This document shows, piece after piece, positions 43,619 to 57,179 of a stretch of 64,000 bases of DNA. Each line of letters starts with the position of its first letter. Position 1 is the first letter of the stretch. Location: the NCBI GenBank assembly GCA_002989075.1, contig PSQN01000012.1:496001-560000 (forward strand). The letters run 5' to 3'. The position numbers and the translations under genes are program-made. The notes under the pieces were generated by a model. That model was not told the origin of the DNA. It did not search any database and saw nothing but the letters and a program-made list of their open reading frames with translations. Source of the stretch: Arthonia radiata. Taxonomy: Eukaryota > Ascomycota > Arthoniomycetes > Arthoniales > Arthoniaceae.

Positions 43619-46600
43619 CTTTAATAGACTCGCTACGAAAGTAGAGAAAGCAGATTAATTATGTCTACTACTTTAGCACCTAACAGCCGCGACGCTGCGG
43701 ACAGATTAGCCAATAGAATAGTTAGTACGAGTAAGATATCGGACGTTAATACTAAGATAGGAAAAAGTTTTTTAGGTAAACGTTTTAAAGTTACTTTATT
43801 CTTAATACGCCTAGCTATATACTTTAGAACTTATAAAGACTAGTTCCCGAACGATACTACTATAGTTCTATTCGCTACCTCTTATATAGATAGAGATGCC
43901 TACAAGTAGGTCGAGTACTACCTCGACAATTTTTTATTTACCTCGATAAAGAGCAGGCGCGAGGATACCGATGAGTTCTTTGCTAGCTTTACCTTCTTTT
44001 AGAAGAAGCTTCACGAAATTTTTAAACAGACCGACGCTAGACGCGTCGCTATTAGAAAGCTTAGGAACCTTAAGCAGATAGGACCAGCAAGCAGGTACGC
44101 CACCGAATTTATACAGTATGCTAATTAAACAGGATAGAACAAGAAACCTCTAATCGAGACCTTTTACGAAGAACTTAAGAATTATATTAAGGAAATAATC
44201 TACATCCGTAGAGAAAAGTTTGATAATCTCGACAACTTTATACAACGAGCAAAGGAGATCGACGACAGCAACTTTAAAAGACAAATAAAAAAGAAGGGCA
44301 ATCCTACTAATAGGTTCTATAGAACAAAGAATCGAGCAAACTTATAACAAGACTAAGGCGATCTAATAGAGTTAGATTTTATAAAGCCTCGAGGAAAACT
44401 AAATAACTAGGAAAGAGAATATAGAATAAAGAATAAGCTATACTTATATTACGGAAAACTAGGGCATTAAGTTAAAGAATACCGTTCCAAGAAACAATAG
44501 TTCAACAGTACCGGCAGAAATAGACATAATAATCGATTTTAGAAACCCCGTCTTCTACGATAACAGTTCAATATAACTATCTAGACACAGAAACACTACG
44601 GTCGCGATAAGGTAATAGAATTACTAGCAGCCTTCTCCGACCGCTGATATATAAATTTAACCGGGAACCGTCTACTTTAAGCGTTTAGACTCCTATCTAA
44701 GATCAACTAGAACTGGTATAAGTACGTTACCGAACTAACTAAGGAGCAGAAGAACATCTACTAGGGTGCCTTCTATAACTAGGAAGATACTTATTTAGTT
44801 ACTTCCGATAAGAAGCACAACAAACTAAACTTATTTAATTTACACAAAAACTGGGATATAGATAGTAAGTTATAGGAAGAAACAAAGGAACGACAAATAA
44901 AACAGGAACAATAAGACCTACAGGACTAGAACAATATTAACCGCACTATTCCGAGGCATTAGATATAGAGTACCGTTGCACCACACAATATACTATCTTA
45001 GACCGCGTACTACAATAACGATTGTACGATTTACGAATCCGACAAACTAGAGTTAGGATGATAGCTAAAGAAACCGACATCTCTTAAACAAGGTTTGATA
45101 CAAGAACTAGGCCTTACCCGAGAACAACCTAGGTTACCTTACCTAGAAACTTAAGAGGAATCTAAGAAAGAATAGACCGTAGAAGCTAAGTAAGATAGCA
45201 GCTACGATGCGTTATAGGCAAGATAACGACTTAAAGACAAAAACATAGATTCTAATGGTACGGAATCCTCGCTCGAGAACAACATTAACTAGGAAGAACA
45301 AACCCTAATCCGTTGGGAAGAAATAATATAGAGACTTTGTTAGTTAGCCTTCTACGATAGGAAGTTAAGCGCTAATAGAGATATTAACGACATTCTGAGA
45401 TATATTTACTTACGCCTACGACGACTAGTAGACTACCTTATTAGAGATCTAGAATTATATAGTTAGTACTAATATCTTCGACCAACAATATACAACCTAC
45501 AGATACAATAAGTTTTAATCAGCGATAGTTATATAATTAAAGCAGAGATTGTAAACAACAAACTAGACGTTATAATAAAAGTAGTATTAAAACACTCTAT
45601 ACAGGAATTCTTACGGTAAATTAACCGATAATGGGTTCCGGTACCTAAAATACTTCAGAACGTACATAATTAACAGAAAAAAGACTAGGCCGACTGCTTC
45701 GAGGGCAGTAGTACCGGCCCGTTCAACGGTTAGACCCTCTAGGAGTCTAGCTCTATACAAGCTTGACTGCCTATAGAACATACCTGCACACTTAGGCAAC
45801 AGTAAACTACAGAAACATTAAAGTTATAATCGATTTAGGCGCAACAGGCAACTTTATCTTAATACGCTGCGTTAAGGAGTACCAGATATAAACACAAAAG
45901 AAGAAATTATCCTACGCACTGTTTAGATTTTAAGGGGTAGAGGGAAGAGTCGACTACAAGACTTCGCCAATAGGTATAATAATTAGGGACTATTAAGAAG
46001 AAATTACTTATAATATTGTAGATATTAACTAGTACTACGCTATACTAGGTATACCTTAGTTACAACAATATAACTTAGAAGTAGATTAGAGAACTAAGAA
46101 ACTTCTCTTTACTAGATACAAGCACTCTAGATAAGAGTCGTTCTACGGAACAAATACCCTACAAGCTAATTTTAGTAGTAAGGATAAGGAGCGCGATAAG
46201 GAACTTATGCGGGTTAGCACTACTATACTCTAACATTTAGATATCCTACGAGAGGAGTCTAACGCAGTATCTTGTCTATAGCTAACTACACGCAAGTATA
46301 AACAAAAGACAACTGCACGCTAACGATTCTATACGACGACAAGTACTCAGTTAATTACTAAGATACTTAAGGAATACGATTAATTCCGATACCTGTTTGA
46401 AGAAGCTAAGCCGAACTTAGCTCTCCTAGAACACAAACCGTAAGATTATACAATACCTTTACAAGAAGGTAAAACGCCAACATTCGGTCTAATATACTCT
46501 CTATTAGAAGCAAAAAATTAAGCGCTCTGCGATTATCTTAACGAGAACCTTAAGAAAAGATTTATCCGAAAATTAATATTACTAGCCGGATACCCGATAC

Positions 46601-49600
46601 TCTTCGTACCCAAGAAGAATAGCAAACTACAACTCTACGTAGATTATAGACAACTAAACGGGATAACTATTAAAAATCGATACTCTTTACTACGTATCGA
46701 CGAAATAACAGATCGATTGTATAATACGCAATAGTTTACTAAGTTTGACCTACAAGGAGCATACAACCTAATCCGTATAAAGAAGGGCGAGGAATAGAAA
46801 ACGGTCTTCTATACCAGACACGGACTTTTTGAGTATTGCGTTATACCCTTCGGACTAATAAACGCTCTAGCATTATTTTAGAAACTAATTAACAACATAC
46901 TTAGCGATTACCTAAATATATTTATAACTGCTTATCTAGACGATATCCTAGTATATAGCCGTATACTAGAAGAACATAAGGAACATATTAAGAAGGTATT
47001 AGAAAGATTGGCGCGTGCCGATTTACGAATTAATATCGAGAAAACTTAGTTTTACTAACAATCCGTCGAATTTCTTAGATTTATAATTACCGAGCACGGT
47101 CTCTAAATAAAAGATTTAAAGATCTAATCCGTTCTAACCTGACCTATACCAAAGAATATAAAACAATTACAATAGTTTCTTAGTTTTGCTAACTACTACA
47201 GGCGATAGATATCTAACTTTAGCCGAATTACAGCACCGCTGTCTTAACAAACGAAACAATCGATAGAATTCTTCTGGACGCAGAAAGAACAATCAGTATT
47301 TAAAGAACTTAAAGAAGCCTTTAAGATCGGACCTATACTAGCAATATTTGACCCCAACCTACCGATTATTATAGAAACAGACGCGTTAGACTATATAATT
47401 GGAGTATGTATAAGTTAAAACAACAAAGAAGGAAAGCTTAGACCAGTAGCTTTCTACTCAAGGAAAATATTACCTACAGAACAGAACTACGACATTTACG
47501 ATAAAGAGCTTTTAGCTATTATAGCAGTATTCGAGACATAGCGAGCTTACCTAGAAGAAGCAAACTATACGATTATAGTATACATAGACTATAAAAACCT
47601 GACTTATTTTACGACAACAAAGAAACTCAACCGTAGACAAGTTAGATAGTTAGAAACTATAGCTTTATACGACTTTATTATTACCTACAAGAAGGGTTCC
47701 GAGAACGATAGGGCCGACGCTCTAAGCCGACGACCGGATTACCTTAATAACAAGGAATACGTCGAGCATGCAATATTCTAAGAACATAATAACGAGATCA
47801 GATACAATTAATTGGCTATAACGACCGAGTTTGTTATTAAACTAGACAGCCGAATCCTAGATATCCTGAACGACTCTAAAACCTACCAAGAAGACGAGAA
47901 ACGACACCTAGGATTAACTAAGAACAACAAGGGATATTACGAATTCTAAGGCAAAATCTACGTCCTAAGGAATCTAATCCAGAACATTATTAGTGACTTC
48001 TACGATAACCCAACTAAAGGACATAAAGGCATCGACAATACTATAGAAAAGATTACAAGAACCTACTACATCCCGAGAATCCGACACTACGTTAAGAATT
48101 ATATCCGAGAATGCGACATATACGTAAGAACTAAGCACCCGAGGCATTTACTATACGGTAAACTATAACTACTAGAGACACCCGAGAGACTATAGTACAC
48201 AGTCTTACTAGACTTTATTACTAAGTTACTAACTTCTAAGGATCTATTTATAGGAGTAGCTTACGACGCTATTCTAGTTATATACAATAAACTAACAAAG
48301 TACGCGTACTTTGTACCTTACAAGGAAGCCAGCAACTTAGAACAGTTAGTATATACCTTCCTTCGGATTATCCTAGCAAACTATAGCTAACCCTAAAGAA
48401 TTGTCTTAGACAGAGACCGAAAGTTTGTCTTACGGTTTTAGACATCTCTAATACAATAGCTAGAGACAAAATAAAAAATATTAATATTATTCTATCTACA
48501 GACAGACGGACAGACAGAACGAACAAATTAAACACTAGAATAGTATCTCCGGGCATACATTAACTATCAGTAGAACGACTAGGTATAGTTACTATTAGTA
48601 GCGCAAGCAGCGCACAACGATACAAAAAACGATACAAAAAACGATACAATAAAGACAACTCCGTTCTACGCCTTATATAGCTATCACCCTCTTTAGAGAA
48701 GACAACTATAAAATACTATAGAGAACGAATCAGCTATACGAATAGCTACGAACATAAAATACCTGCACTAGCAGTTAAAGTCTGACAGCGAGTTTATTAA
48801 CGAACGAACAAGAAAGTAGTATAATAAGTTAAGAACAACCCTAAATATAAGCATAAAAGAGGGGGGAAGAGCTTACTTGCTTATAAGAAACTTAAAAACT
48901 ATCAGACTAAGCAAAAAACTCGACTATACTAAAACAGAACCGTTTAAAATCTTATAGCAATTAGAATCTATAACATTTAAACTTAAACTCCTAAAGACAA
49001 TAAGAATATATCCTATATTTTATGTAGCGCTGTTGAAACTAGTCTACTTTCGAGAAGCAGAACGATCTAACCTAGAAATCCTTTCTAACAGTTAAGAACC
49101 TAAGTATAAAGTCGAAATAATTCGAGCTTATAGACAATACCGAGGCAAACGATAGTATCTTATAAAGTAGAAAGAATATTCCAAACACAAAAATTAATGG
49201 AAACCAGAATAAAACCTAACTAACTATAAAGACACTATTTAACGATATTAGAACTAGAATATTAATCGGTCGTAGTAGCACTAACACCCTAATTTACTAT
49301 CTAGTGTGCCTCGCCGGCACCTAGGTTACCCTCGAACGAACCAGCCTACTATATTATAGGACCACTACCCAATACCGGGTAGAGGTTACTCTAAAAGTCA
49401 ACGGATAACCCGCTCAGACATTTAAATATATTACTACTAGCTATCGACGCAGCAAACTCTTCTTGCTCCAATAACTTATTCTAAGCTAACTTCGCTGCTG
49501 CCCGCGTACAAGTCTTCTTAACCTTCTCTTTTAACTTTCGGACCTTAGATCGGTTACGCTGCACAGCCGCAACCAACGCTGCTACCTGAGCCTTTAACGC

Positions 49601-50029
49601 ACGCAATTGGCTCTTCGTACGCTGAAGGGCAGCCGACTAAGAGGAATATTGAGAATAAACCGAACGCGCTACAATTAAGTTAGTTCTAGTTACTACAAAA
49701 GGACACTGAAAAGGTATACTATCTGCTATCGATACTCGTAAATTACAACTCTTTCTATCTTAAGTACACACCAAATACGTCGCCTTCCCGAACTAAACTA
49801 TATACCTTTCCTTAGTCGACACACATTTAAAACAAGGAGGCATCTCGATACCGTAGACTTTAATTAATAGATATTAGCTGTACTTTTTATTAGGACCCGC
49901 AGCAATAGACTTTATGCGAGGTATAGCGACTTACAGATTAGTTACGAAAGGAGGGACGAAACGTAACTTATAGGTGTTTAAAAGGCTGAGGGTCAATCGA
50001 GAACAATTTAACTAGAAGAGGAGGGATTG

Positions 50030-50501
50030 TATTACGAGTACTAGTCCCAGACGGCCTAGCGTATACTTAAGTATTAACTACCGCTAGTTATCTTAGCCCT
50101 ACCAGCATTATTCCCGACTAAGCCTATAAACCCGCCGTAGGCATTATCGAACAAGACGGCTATAAGAGCCTACGTTCCTTACAAACCCGATATAAGTATT
50201 GTTAAGATTAACGGATATAGAGGAACTTCTCTATATACCTTAAATTATATAGCTAGACTAATAGCCGACCTTAGAATAGACTTTAGTCTATTAACTTAAT
50301 ATCTAAATACAAGTTTCTTAACTATATTTAAGTAACGTACTTTACCTTCTATCTACTTTAGTTAAGTCTCTCTTACCCTCTATAATCTATCTCGCCTCTT
50401 CTGTCTTTTAGTCTCTAGCATATAAGATACCTACTACTAAGGTCGATAAGCATACAAGGCAAGTGAGCCTTAGTTCGGTTCTCTTAGCGACCGGCGTTAT
50501 A
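50030..50501 (+). repeat. 3' LTR of fossil B
   Basis: 472 bp, same length as the 5' copy and differing mostly by transitions. A purine-rich tract (AGAAGAGGAGGGATTG) lies directly upstream, as expected for a polypurine tract. Confidence 0.87.
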
Positions 50502-51335
50502 CTTCTGTATTAGATACAGACTTTTTAAGTATTGCGTTATATTCTTTGGGCTAATAAACGTATTAGCATTATTTTAGAAACTAATTAACAATATACTTAG
50601 TAATTACCTAAATATATTTATAACTGCTTATCTAGACGATATCCTAGTATATAGCTGTACACTAAAAGAATATAAGAAGCATATTAAGAAGGTATTAGAA
50701 AGATTAGTACGTACCGATTTACAAATTAATATCAAGAAAACCTAGTTCTACCAACAATCTGTTAAATTTCTTAGATTTATAATTACCGAGTACGGTCTTT
50801 AAATAGAAGATTTAAAGATCTAATCTGTTCTAACCTAGCCTATACCAAAGAATATAAAATAGTTACAACAGTTTCTTAGTTTTGCTAACTATTACAGGCG
50901 ATAGATATTTAACTTTAGTCGAATTATAGTACCGCTGTCTTAACAGATAAAGCAATCGATAGAATTCTTCTAAACGTAGAAAGAACAATTAGTATTTAAA
51001 GAACTTAAGAAAGCTTTTAAGATCGAGCCCGTACTAACAATATTTAACCCTAACCTACCAATTATTATAGAAATAGACGCGTTAGACTATATAATTAGAG
51101 TATATATAAGTTAAAGTAACAAAAAAGAAAAGCTTAGACTAGTAGCTTTCTACTTAAGAAAAATATTACCTATAAAACAGAACTACGATATTTACAATAA
51201 AGAGCTTTTAGCTATTATAGCAGCATTCGAAATATAGCGAGCTTACCTAGAAGGAGCAAACTATACAATTATAGTATATACAAACTACAAGAATCTAACT
51301 TATTTTACGACAATAAAGAAACTCAACCGCAGACA

Positions 51336-51531
51336 TATAATGTATAGACGTCTCGATAGCGAATTAGGACGGAATGTTGCCTATTTAGGAAGGCTGCGAT
51401 CTTTAAAGAATATCTTCTCTCTAGTGGACGCATTCCTTTCTAGTCTCCTTAATAATTAGCTTAAATACTAGTAGAGCCTATTTAGGCCCTTTTTGCTACT
51501 TAACTGCTTTCTGCTCTATACCTAGATTATA
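51336..51531 (+). repeat. 5' LTR of fossil C
   Basis: 196 bp, TATAATG...GATTATA (ancestral TG...CA). More transition-rich than the 3' copy. Confidence 0.87.
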
Positions 51532-54500
51532 TTCTAATTATTCTAAACCTATAAGGGGGGCGGCCGGCAGTTAGACACCTTATCGACGTCGCTTAGGGAT
51601 TAACCCGGTATAATCGAGTATAGCCGAGACTCTATATACACGTTAAAATAAATAATATTAAAATTAATTGATGGCCGGTGCTAGCAAGTACTGTATTCGA
51701 AGAGAACGAGCAAGGAACCAAGCACGCGACGGTAGTCGCTTTATATCCGCCGTATAAGCAGAATACAGAGCGTAGTAAAATATAGCCAACGCCGAAGAAG
51801 ACTAGGACCCTTATATAAGATCTAGCGACGACAATAAGCAAGAGGGCTTATAAGCCGGCGAACAGACGCCGAGCAGATTATAAACTAGAAAGGACAATAG
51901 TCTAAACCAAAACAATAACAACGACGAAGAGGTCTATTAAGGCTCTAACCGCGAAGAATCCCTCTTTAGCGCCTTCTTAAGCGTTAAGGTACGAAAGCTG
52001 AGACAAGAACTACTAGTATAGCAGTAGCAGCACACTATTAAGAAGCTTAAGCTCGAAAAGCGAATACTTAAAGTTGAGCTCCAGTCCGCCTGTAATTTGG
52101 AAACTGGTAGCAAGCAGCTATAGGGCGATTTAAGCCTTTAAAGCTAGATTAACGAGCTTCTTAAGAAAGAGGCGTCTAAGCTTAAGAGAGCTATAAACTC
52201 TATAGACACTCGATAGACTTAAACTATTGAGAAAAGATTTTAGATAGCCAACATCTCGGACCCCGATAATATTTGTGTTATTACTTAGTGCGTCTAGAAA
52301 CTTTCTAGAGACCTAGCGGATAGGTAGCGAACTTACGCCGAAAAGAATAAAGAGAAGACGTCGCTCTACATATAGGCGTACTTTAAAGGATAGGTAATAA
52401 AATATATCGTTAACTTAGCTACGGCTACTATAGCTAACGCAGAAAAGTTCTTTACGTCGATACAGAGTTCGACGTAGAAGCTCAAGAACTTTCTAAGCTT
52501 TCTGCAGAACAAAGAAACTAAGTTGCTAGGTAGCAAGATGCCGGACCCGAATCGGGCCGCATTCTACTATACACGCTTATCTTTATAGATTAAGGTAAAG
52601 CTAATTAAGTAAGGTCTCTTAAAGAACTTGCTTAAAGATACGAACGAGCTTCTAAAGAAAGTTTGTTAATATATAAATATTAATCGTAGTGTATTGCGGG
52701 ACGCCCGCAACACTAATATAAACCGAGATCGCTCCGGTAGCGGATCGGGTACAAACTGTGGCGGTTATAACGCTAGAGCATCTCTACAGGGGTCGGACCG
52801 CGGACGAGGCAGTTTATATCGAGGACGAGGCAACTTACCGGTTCGATAAAGAGACAATGGCTCTGCCGTATAGAGGCAACTAGGGTCGATATACAGTAAG
52901 GTAAACATTATCTGCTTTACGTACAATTAGAAAGGGTATTATACTACTAAATGTACTACGTTCTAAACCGGTGTCAATTTAACGCTAGTTAGACGGAGAA
53001 ACGATAGACCTTAAGGATAAGTCTCGCGTTTCTAAAGCTTGAGGCTATCGATTAACGGTAAGGACGAATTAAAGTCTCGATATAGCTAGGTAGGTCGCTG
53101 CAAGAGATCCTCGCGCTAGTAGATTCTAGTATAGAGATTAACCTTATTAATTATTGTATTATGTTTAAAAAAGGATAGTAAAAATTGTATAGAGTAAAGC
53201 TCCTGTATATTAAGTTTCTTAATAAAAATAAGCTGTAGCTCTACGGCGCTTATAACGTAAACGTAACTGTAAGAGATGTGTATAGAGAGGAACGGTATTG
53301 CTAACTCTGTCTATATTCGGCTAACTTTGTAGGATACAGCCTCGTCTTAGAATACCTATAGCTTGAGTAAGTTGAGCTCTAAATTAGCTGGACGATAAGA
53401 ATAATCGCTTGGGAAAACCTTTCTGCGTCCAAAGAACGGGTAATAGAAGCTAAATCTGTTAAGATTGTTAATAAAGACGTAATTTTAGTATATTTATAAA
53501 GAGGCGAACAGTGCTACTCCGCGATCCTATAGATAAGAGCGGATAAACGTTATAAGTATTAAATAGCGGTTCTATTAGACGTTAGTTCGCCGCTAAACCG
53601 GACTCTGGATAGCGAGTCTAAGAAAGTAGAGAAGCGAGATAAGCTTTCTCCTCAGTACGCTGAATATAAAGATATCTTTTCTAAAGAACTGTTAAGTAAG
53701 CTTGCGCCGCTTAGTAAGCATACTTATAAGATTAAGCTTAAGGATAGTATAGAATCTCTGTATAAGCTAATCTACCCTATATCGCAGAATAAGCTGAAGA
53801 CGCTTTAGAAGTACCTAAATGCTATAATTAAGAAAGAGTGAATATAACCCTCTACTAGTTCGGCGGGTGTCTTGGTTCTATTTATATTTAAGGTAGACAG
53901 ATCGTTAAGACTGTATATTAACTACCGCAGTTTAAACAATATAACTGTAAAGAATCGCTACGCATTGCCGCTAGTCTCTAAGATTCTTAATCGTCTACAA
54001 GGCTCGAAGGTGTTTACGAAGCTTAATCTTTACGATACCTATTACTGTATCTATATCTATAAAGAGGATAAGTAAAAGACAGCGTTTTATATCCGATATA
54101 GGTACTATAAATACCTAATAATGCCTTTTGAACTAGCAAACGCCCCTACTACGTTCTAGGTATATATCTATAAAGCTATAGACAATCTTGTTGATACCGT
54201 GTATATCGTTTATATAGACAATATCTTAATTTTCTTTAAAGACGAGGAAAGCTATAAAGGCTATATTAAAGAAGTTCTGTAAAGGCTCCGTAAATAGGGT
54301 TTATTTATAAAGCTGTTTAAGTATTAATTTTACATTACCAAGGTTTCTTTCCTAGGGTTCACCGTAGAAGTCAATAGTGTTAAAATAGACCTAGAAAGGG
54401 TACAAACTATAGCCGAATAGCCAGTTCCTACTACCATAAAGTAGATCCTGTCCTTCCTAGGATTCGTAAACTTCTACCGGCGATTTATCTACAGATTTAG

Positions 54501-57179
54501 CCGCATCGTAGTGCTAATGAACGTACTAACAAAAGACGTTAAGTTTGTTTAAAGCAAAGTCCAATAAGAAGCTTTTAAAGCGCTAAAGCAAGCCTTTATA
54601 AATATACTAGTACTAATATACTTTAATTTAGTACTGTCGATCGTTTTAATAACTAATATATTAGACTTTATAATAGTAGGTATCTTACTTTAGCTAAGGA
54701 GAGATAGCCGATTACTATTGCCGTTAAATATTAACTTAAGCTTATCTACACTAGATATAGCGGACACCGCCCGAACTAGTACCGATAACAAGGCGGACAC
54801 ATATCTATATCCGATAGCGTTCTTTTTAAAGAAATTTATAGACGCTAAGCTAAGATATAATACTTATAATAAAGAGCTTATAGCAATATAGGCTAGCTTT
54901 AAGTACTAGCGCTATTATCTTATTAGTATACAGCACTTAGTAAAGGTCGTAATAGACTATAATAATCTGTAGTATTTTATAATAATAAAAGTATTGTCTT
55001 GCCGACAGGCGCGCTGGGCAGAAGACCTGTTAGTATTTAACTTTAAAATACTATACCGTATAGATAGCAAGAACCTAGTAGACGCGCCGTCGCGCCGTTT
55101 AGATTACAAGAATTTACGTAGAGCAAAGGAAGACAACGCTAACGAGATGTTGCCGAGTCTATAGCAGAAGCTTAGGAGAGGTGCTGCTTTGCCTAGTGCT
55201 AGGAAAGAGCCCTCTAGCCTAGAAGAAGGTATAATTGCTATCTTAATTATATTGCTTAAAAATTAGTTTGAACACTATTAGCGGTTTGGCTACCGATCTA
55301 AAACTCTAAACGCGACTGTAGCCCAAATTAGAGGTAGATTAGAGTTAAATATAGACCTTATGTAGGACGCCTAGGAGCGAGAAACGCGTCCGTCTTTCTT
55401 TACTAATATAGAGCCTTTTCCGATAGCTCTCGTATTACGAGTTAAGGTAGTTGCAGCTACCGCTCTCGAAATAGCTTACAATAATACTTCTTAGGGTCTC
55501 GCGACTCTAATCCTTAAAGTCTAGCAGAGGGACGCCTTTATGAAGCAGAAAGTATCGGAGTTAAAATTATTGGCTGGAACTAAAGGTCAGTAGAGTAATA
55601 AAACGGTAACGGATTGCCGTTAAGCCGGTACAAGAAAGCGCCGTACGAGTCGAATCGACTTAGATGCTCCGATAGGGCCCGACTCAAACTTCGAGTCTTT
55701 AAAGTACGTAGAATAATTAGTCGATAGCTACGGATTGTTGCGTTAAGATAGCAAAATCTAGATACTAAAATGCTCTGCGTTAAAGCTTAAAATTATAAGC
55801 AGAAATTATAATAATAAGCTTGTTAACTACTTTAAGATCGAGAAGACCTTTAAAATTCTAAAACGTAAATATGCGTAGAAAAAGATAGTAACGTATATTA
55901 AGAACTTTGTTGCTAAATATAATATATGCTAACAAACAGCTGTAAAGAGGTATAAGCTATACAGCGAAATAGCGGCGATATCGGTTCTAATTGGCCTCTT
56001 TAAGAACCTATTCTTAGACTTTATTGTTAAACTACTAATAATTCTTTTAAAGAACGGGGACATTGTTAATTTAATTCTTATAGTTGTAGACCGCTTTTCT
56101 AAGTTTATAACCTATATTCTAGTTAGTAAAACTATAGATGCTATAGAGCTAACAGAAGTGCTTTATAAATATTAGGCGAAAACGTCAGGATTTCTAAAAA
56201 GCCTCTTGTTTAACAGAAGATCTATATTTACTAGCTTATATTAAAGCACCTTTTACTAGCATTTGGCCGTAAAACAAAGGTTAAGCACAGCGTTTTACCC
56301 TCAAACTAATAGCCAAACCGAGCGCTAAAACTAGAAGCTTAAAAACTACCTGCGTATCTATATCTCTTAAGATTAAGATAACTAGCATAAGTATCTAAAA
56401 GAAGCTACTTTTACGTACAATTTAAAAGTTTATTTATTAACAAAAATTTTGCCGATTGAATGCGCGTTCGGTCGCGTTACAGACGTACTAGACGGCGCGC
56501 CGCCGCCGAATCGGCACTATACCGTAGTTAAGCTAAACAACCTTTCTATTAGCGAAAACACCTCCCGTTAAGGGGAGAGGTAGCCTAGGCTAGAACATCC
56601 TATAGCAGTTAAGCATATAGAAGAACGCCTTCTCCGCTAACAAGAAATAAAGCAGCAGCTAAAGAAAGCTTAGCGTTTATAGATAGAATAGTACAACACT
56701 AAGTATACACTAAAATACTATGCAGTAGGTAACTTAGTGCTGCTGTCGTTAAAGAACCTTAAGACAAAGAGGTCAATAAAGAAGCTCGACGATCGAAGCT
56801 TAGAATTATTTAAAATCCTTAAGAAAGTAGGTAAACAAGCTTACTAGCTGGTACTATTAAACTCCTACCGCATCTACTCTATCTTCTACGTGTCCTTACT
56901 AGAGCTATATCGCCGTCGGCCCGGTACGGAACCGCCTGGTCCGGTCGAAGTCGATAGTAATAAAGAATAGCTTGTTAAGGCGATCCGCTTTAAGGTTAAG
57001 AATAAAGATTAGTATTGAACCAAGTAGCAGGGGTAGTCGGAGGCAAATAACACAATAGAGCCGCGGGCACATCTTAAAGACTCTAACGCCCTTAAGAAAT
57101 TTAAGAAGCGTAAAGACGCTAAGCCGAGAGGCAAGCGTCTGAGACAAACTAGGCAACGTAGATAAGAAAGAGCTACAAG

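Larger units (their letters stand above)
43147..50501 (+). mobile_element. Ty3/Gypsy LTR retrotransposon fossil B, inserted in A
   Basis: 7,355 bp between 472-bp LTRs, sitting in the reverse transcriptase region of A. Flanking CTTTC/CTTCT is an imperfect 5-bp duplication. Parts in order: gag from about 43660, a zinc-knuckle-like stretch near 44440-44490, protease, reverse transcriptase about 46500-47060 (LDDILVY box near 46935), RNase H about 47280-47720, integrase about 47880-48600. A 3' region (49260-50029) reads more protein-like on the opposite strand. Its internal sequence closely resembles A, so the two are one family. Complete in layout but broken by very many RIP-type mutations. It has the longest surviving stretches of the two. 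Confidence 0.88.
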
